From Streptomyces diastatochromogenes (GTDB lineage: Bacteria; Actinomycetota; Actinomycetes; Streptomycetales; Streptomycetaceae): a DNA stretch of 64,000 nucleotides. This document shows positions 61,318 to 64,000 of the stretch, in pieces. Within the stretch, counting starts at the first letter, position 1. Each line of letters begins with the position of its first letter. Location: positions 1 to 64,000 of the forward strand of contig NZ_MCGQ01000030.1 in the NCBI RefSeq assembly GCF_002242805.1, read 5' to 3'. Below the pieces are notes generated by a model that was not told the origin of the DNA, ran no database searches, and saw only the letters and a program-made list of their open reading frames with translations. Made by a program: the position numbers and the translations under genes.

Positions 61318-61951
61318 GATCGGTCTCCTTCTGAGGCGCGGTCGAGGTGGTGAGGTCCGGTCCGCCCAGTGCCCGTCGCAGCTTGGTGCGGGCCCTGTGC
61401 AGGCGGGAGCGGACGGTGCCGACGGGCACGCCGAGGGCCTGCGCGGCCTCCACGTAGTCGAGTTCTCCCCAGGCGATCACCAGCAGCACGTCCCGGTGGC
61501 GGGCGGGCAGTTGGGCGAGAGCCCCGGCCAGAGTGCCGTGCGTCCCGGCGGCGCTCTCCGTGATCCCGTCCTCAGGACCGGCGTGGTCCCGCTCCGAGGA
61601 CAAGGACGCCATGCGCGACAGCGCCCGCAGCCGACGGGCCTCGTCCCTGCGGTGACGGCCGATCAGGTTGGTGGCTATCCCGTACAGCCAGGGCCGCGCG
61701 TGCGCGTGCGACGGGTCGTAGCGCCGACGACGCTGAAACGCGATCACGAACGTCTCCGCCATCAGGTCGTCAGCCGTGTCGGGGCCCAGACGTCGTGCGA
61801 TGTAGCGGTGGATGTCGTCGGCGTGGCGGTCGAAGATCACGGCGAACGCGTCGGGCGTCTCCCAGGATCGTTCGATGACCGAGCCGTCGGAGTCGCCGCT
61901 CGCGTCCGTCGTCGGGGCGAGAGCGGCGCCGGTGTCCGGCAGCAGTGTCAC
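61310..61951 (-). CDS. ECF-family RNA polymerase sigma factor
   Basis: This 213-residue sigma-70 protein has only regions 2 and 4: ADDLMAETFVIAFQRRRRYD (region 2, -10 binding) and LPARHRDVLLVIAWGELDYV with VGTVRSRLHRARTKLRRAL (region 4, -35 binding). GTG 61951 has AGAGG 6 nt upstream; an in-frame TAA lies 6 nt before it, so translation cannot start earlier. A seven-codon ORF ends on the GTG, and an unusually strong GGAGGTGA stands about 50 nt upstream without its own start codon. It is the first gene of the coupled three-gene operon. Confidence 0.92.
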   Translation of the reverse strand: MTLLPDTGAALAPTTDASGDSDGSVIERSWETPDAFAVIFDRHADDIHRYIARRLGPDTADDLMAETFVIAFQRRRRYDPSHAHARPWLYGIATNLIGRHRRDEARRLRALSRMASLSSERDHAGPEDGITESAAGTHGTLAGALAQLPARHRDVLLVIAWGELDYVEAAQALGVPVGTVRSRLHRARTKLRRALGGPDLTTSTAPQKETDHG

Positions 61952-62067
61952 GCCTTACCTCTGTCATTCATGTCGTATCCCTCGAAAGCCGTGTCGTGGT
62001 CACCTCCTGTTCGCCGATGCCGGCCTTCGAGTTCCACTCCATCAAGTGACCTGCCTCACATGCCACA

Positions 62068-63783
62068 TCACTTTTCGTTGGGCATGACGTTGAAGACCTT
62101 GCCCTGTTTGTCCGCCTGGAGGTAGCCGGTCTGTCCGTAGGCGTTGGTGAGGTAGACGGACATTCCGGGAGGGTCACCGAAGACGTTGCCCGGAAGGGTC
62201 ACCGACAGGTAGCGGGTCTGCACGTCATCGACCTTCAGTTTCCGCTCGGCTTCGGCCAGCAGGGCCGGGACCTTGTCCCAGTCGAAGTCGTCCAGGCTGA
62301 CGGGCTTCTCCTCACCGCTGAGCGTGTCGCTGATGATGCCCTTCTGGACTCCCTGGCCGGGGCGATAGGTGTACGAGTCCTCCTTGGTGTCGCTGCCCTT
62401 CACCATCAGGTCGGCGGAGACGTATTCCGGATACACGACGAAAGACCCGAACCGGGTCCGGCCGGTCTGCTGCTTGAACGCGCTGATGGCGGTGCGGATG
62501 CCGGCCGGAGTCAGCAGGTTCCCCTTGGTGCTCGCCGTGGCGCCGGTCGACTCCTTCGCCGACGGCGTGACGTCCGTGGCGGTCGAGCCGCCGCCCGACG
62601 GCGACCTGGTGGTGGAGTTGCCGGTCGCGCCGGAACCGGACGCCTTCGAGTCTCCGTCGGGGAGCAGCGTCCACACGAGCACCCCGGCGAGCGCGACTCC
62701 GGCGACGGGCAGGCCCACCAGCGTCCAGCGCCGGCCACGGTCCGGCCGTACGGGGACCGTGGCGGACGCCGGGCGCGCGTCCTGTGGGCCCTGGGACGTC
62801 GTCGGGGCCGGCGGAGCACCGTACGGCCCCCCGGACATGGCGGGCGCGGGGCCGAAGCCCGTGGGTGCCGTGGCAGGCCCGGGAACGTACGGTGCCGACG
62901 GGGGATGCAGTTGGTAGGAGGTGGGGGACTCGGGTTCGCGCGCGGCGTCGGCCAGCATCCGGTCCAGCTGCTCGGCGTCGGGCCTCGCGGCGGGGTCCCG
63001 GACGAGGACCCTCATCAGGGCGTCCCGCAGCGGACCGGCATGGACCGGGGGCGGGATGTCGTCGCTGAGGACGGCTGCCAGGGTGGCGAGTGTTGTGCCG
63101 CGGCGCAGCGGATGCTCGCCCTCCACGGCCGTGTAGAGCATCATCGCCAGCGACCACAGGTCCGAGGCGGGACCACCGTCCTTGCCGGAGACGCGTTCGG
63201 GCGCCATGTAGTCCGGGGTGCCGATGACCGACCCGGTGGCCGTGAGAGTGGTGGCCTCACGGATCGCCGCGATGCCGAAGTCCGTCAGTACCGGACGGCC
63301 GTCGGGACGCAGCAGGACGTTGGCCGGTTTCACGTCGCGGTGCTGGATGCCCGCCTGGTGCGCGGCGCGCAGCGCGGCCAGCACCTCACGTCCGATCCGT
63401 GCCGCTTCCTGGGGGGACATCGGCCCGCGCGCAAGGCGGTCGGCCAGGGAGCCGCCGGTGACGAGTTCCATGACGATCCAGGGGTAGCTTCCCGGGCCGC
63501 CGTCGACCACATGATGGATGGTCACCACATTGGGGTGGTCGACCCGGGCCAGCGCGCGTGCTTCCCGCAGGACCCGCTCGCGCAGCGTCCGGGCGGCCTC
63601 CGGATCGTACTCGGCGAGGTCGGGATCGGGTGGCCGCACCTCCTTGACCGCCACGCTCCTGTGCAGCACCAGGTCCGTCGCGCGCCAGACCATGCCCATA
63701 CCGCCACCGCCGAGCCGTGCTGCCAGCTCGAACCGCCCGTCGACAACCCGTCTACCGCTGTTGTCGCTGCCCTCTCCGTTCAT
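62068..63783 (-). CDS. Membrane Ser/Thr protein kinase (PknB type) with extracellular C-terminal domain
   Basis: This 571-residue receptor-like kinase has a glycine loop (LGGGGMGMVWRA), catalytic Lys in SVAVKEVRPP, HRDVKPANVLL, DFG and TPDYMAPE. A Pro-rich linker, a membrane segment (about 352-372, VGLPVAGVALAGVLVWTLL) and a Ser/Thr-rich stalk follow, then an extracellular domain of about 170 residues (from GNLLTPAGIRTAISAFKQQT to QADKQGKVFNVMPNEK) that is not PASTA. ATG 63783 is used here because conservation begins soon after; ATG 63816 is also possible. It stands alone. Confidence 0.92.
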   Translation of the reverse strand: MNGEGSDNSGRRVVDGRFELAARLGGGGMGMVWRATDLVLHRSVAVKEVRPPDPDLAEYDPEAARTLRERVLREARALARVDHPNVVTIHHVVDGGPGSYPWIVMELVTGGSLADRLARGPMSPQEAARIGREVLAALRAAHQAGIQHRDVKPANVLLRPDGRPVLTDFGIAAIREATTLTATGSVIGTPDYMAPERVSGKDGGPASDLWSLAMMLYTAVEGEHPLRRGTTLATLAAVLSDDIPPPVHAGPLRDALMRVLVRDPAARPDAEQLDRMLADAAREPESPTSYQLHPPSAPYVPGPATAPTGFGPAPAMSGGPYGAPPAPTTSQGPQDARPASATVPVRPDRGRRWTLVGLPVAGVALAGVLVWTLLPDGDSKASGSGATGNSTTRSPSGGGSTATDVTPSAKESTGATASTKGNLLTPAGIRTAISAFKQQTGRTRFGSFVVYPEYVSADLMVKGSDTKEDSYTYRPGQGVQKGIISDTLSGEEKPVSLDDFDWDKVPALLAEAERKLKVDDVQTRYLSVTLPGNVFGDPPGMSVYLTNAYGQTGYLQADKQGKVFNVMPNEK

Positions 63784-63983
63784 GCGCGGGAGCTTAGTTG
63801 CCGCCGTCGTCCCCATGGGGACCAGCCCCCATGCCTGTGCGAACGGGCTGCGAGGACGCCCGGCATGCTCATGTGAGCCCTGTGTGCGCCCCGGTCCGTG
63901 CGGCAAGAATGCGCCATGCCGATGGGCGGGTGTCCGGTTCACGGCCCCGCCGCTCAACTCCCCAGAAAGGCAGGTCGGCTGCG

Positions 63984-64000
63984 ATGCTCTTGCGACAGCC
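63984..64000 (+). CDS. Possible start of a rightward gene, cut by the window edge
   Basis: ATG 63984 is preceded by AAAGGCAGG and followed by CTCTTGCGACAG (reading MLLRQ). Only five full codons lie in the window, so nothing further can be said. Confidence 0.3.

Overview
The window is about 70% G+C, uses G/C-ending codons throughout, is packed with ATGA/GTGA stop-start overlaps, and encodes families typical of actinomycetes (ECF sigma factor with a CU044_5270-type partner, multidomain SpoIIE phosphatase, MmyB-type XRE regulators, XylFGH-like importer). It is almost certainly a Streptomyces-like chromosome segment. I saw no tRNA, rRNA, CRISPR array, transposase or phage gene.

Left end (1-6 kb): the C-terminal part of the selenocysteine elongation factor SelB, then a three-gene formate dehydrogenase operon. 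The catalytic subunit is one selenoprotein gene read through an in-frame TGA at 1335-1337, directly followed by a strong bacterial SECIS hairpin. Fe-S and NrfD-type membrane subunits follow with overlapping starts.

6-17.7 kb: single-gene housekeeping and detoxification functions. They include an SDR, a MerR regulator fused in frame to a PrxQ-type peroxiredoxin, a GntR / unknown / GMC-oxidoreductase operon, a type-B carboxylesterase, a 2H phosphoesterase, a beta-lactamase-fold lipoprotein and a membrane fatty-acid desaturase.

17.7-24.8 kb: a GAF/PAS/PP2C/HATPase phosphatase gene followed on the same strand by a xylose-type binding lipoprotein. Divergent from it lies a complete binding protein / ATPase / permease importer whose binding protein is a close paralogue.

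24.8-39.6 kb: an amino-acid permease, PIG-L deacetylase, two MFS exporters, two paralogous XRE/MmyB regulators, an aldo/keto reductase, and a LacI-controlled sugar or inositol-type pair (hydroxypyruvate isomerase-like plus Gfo/Idh/MocA dehydrogenase) with a perfect 16-bp operator.

39.5-56.1 kb: a large divergon. Leftward run an unknown protein, a NuoF-like flavoprotein, a 3Fe-4S ferredoxin, an ADP-forming acyl-CoA synthetase, two acyl-CoA dehydrogenases, a 3-hydroxyacyl-CoA dehydrogenase and a TetR regulator. Rightward run a Rieske oxygenase, a PotD-B-C-A polyamine-type ABC importer, a flavin amine oxidase and an aminoaldehyde-type dehydrogenase. The 418-bp space between them carries several related dyads around promoter-like elements. 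I infer one regulated route for uptake and oxidation of an amine or quaternary-ammonium compound.

56.2-59.4 kb: a compact class II lanthipeptide locus: a 66-residue Ser/Cys-rich precursor, a 13-bp attenuator hairpin and a LanM synthetase. The right end holds a translationally coupled ECF sigma / CU044_5270 / phosphotransferase operon, a membrane Ser/Thr kinase, and possibly the first codons of a rightward gene.
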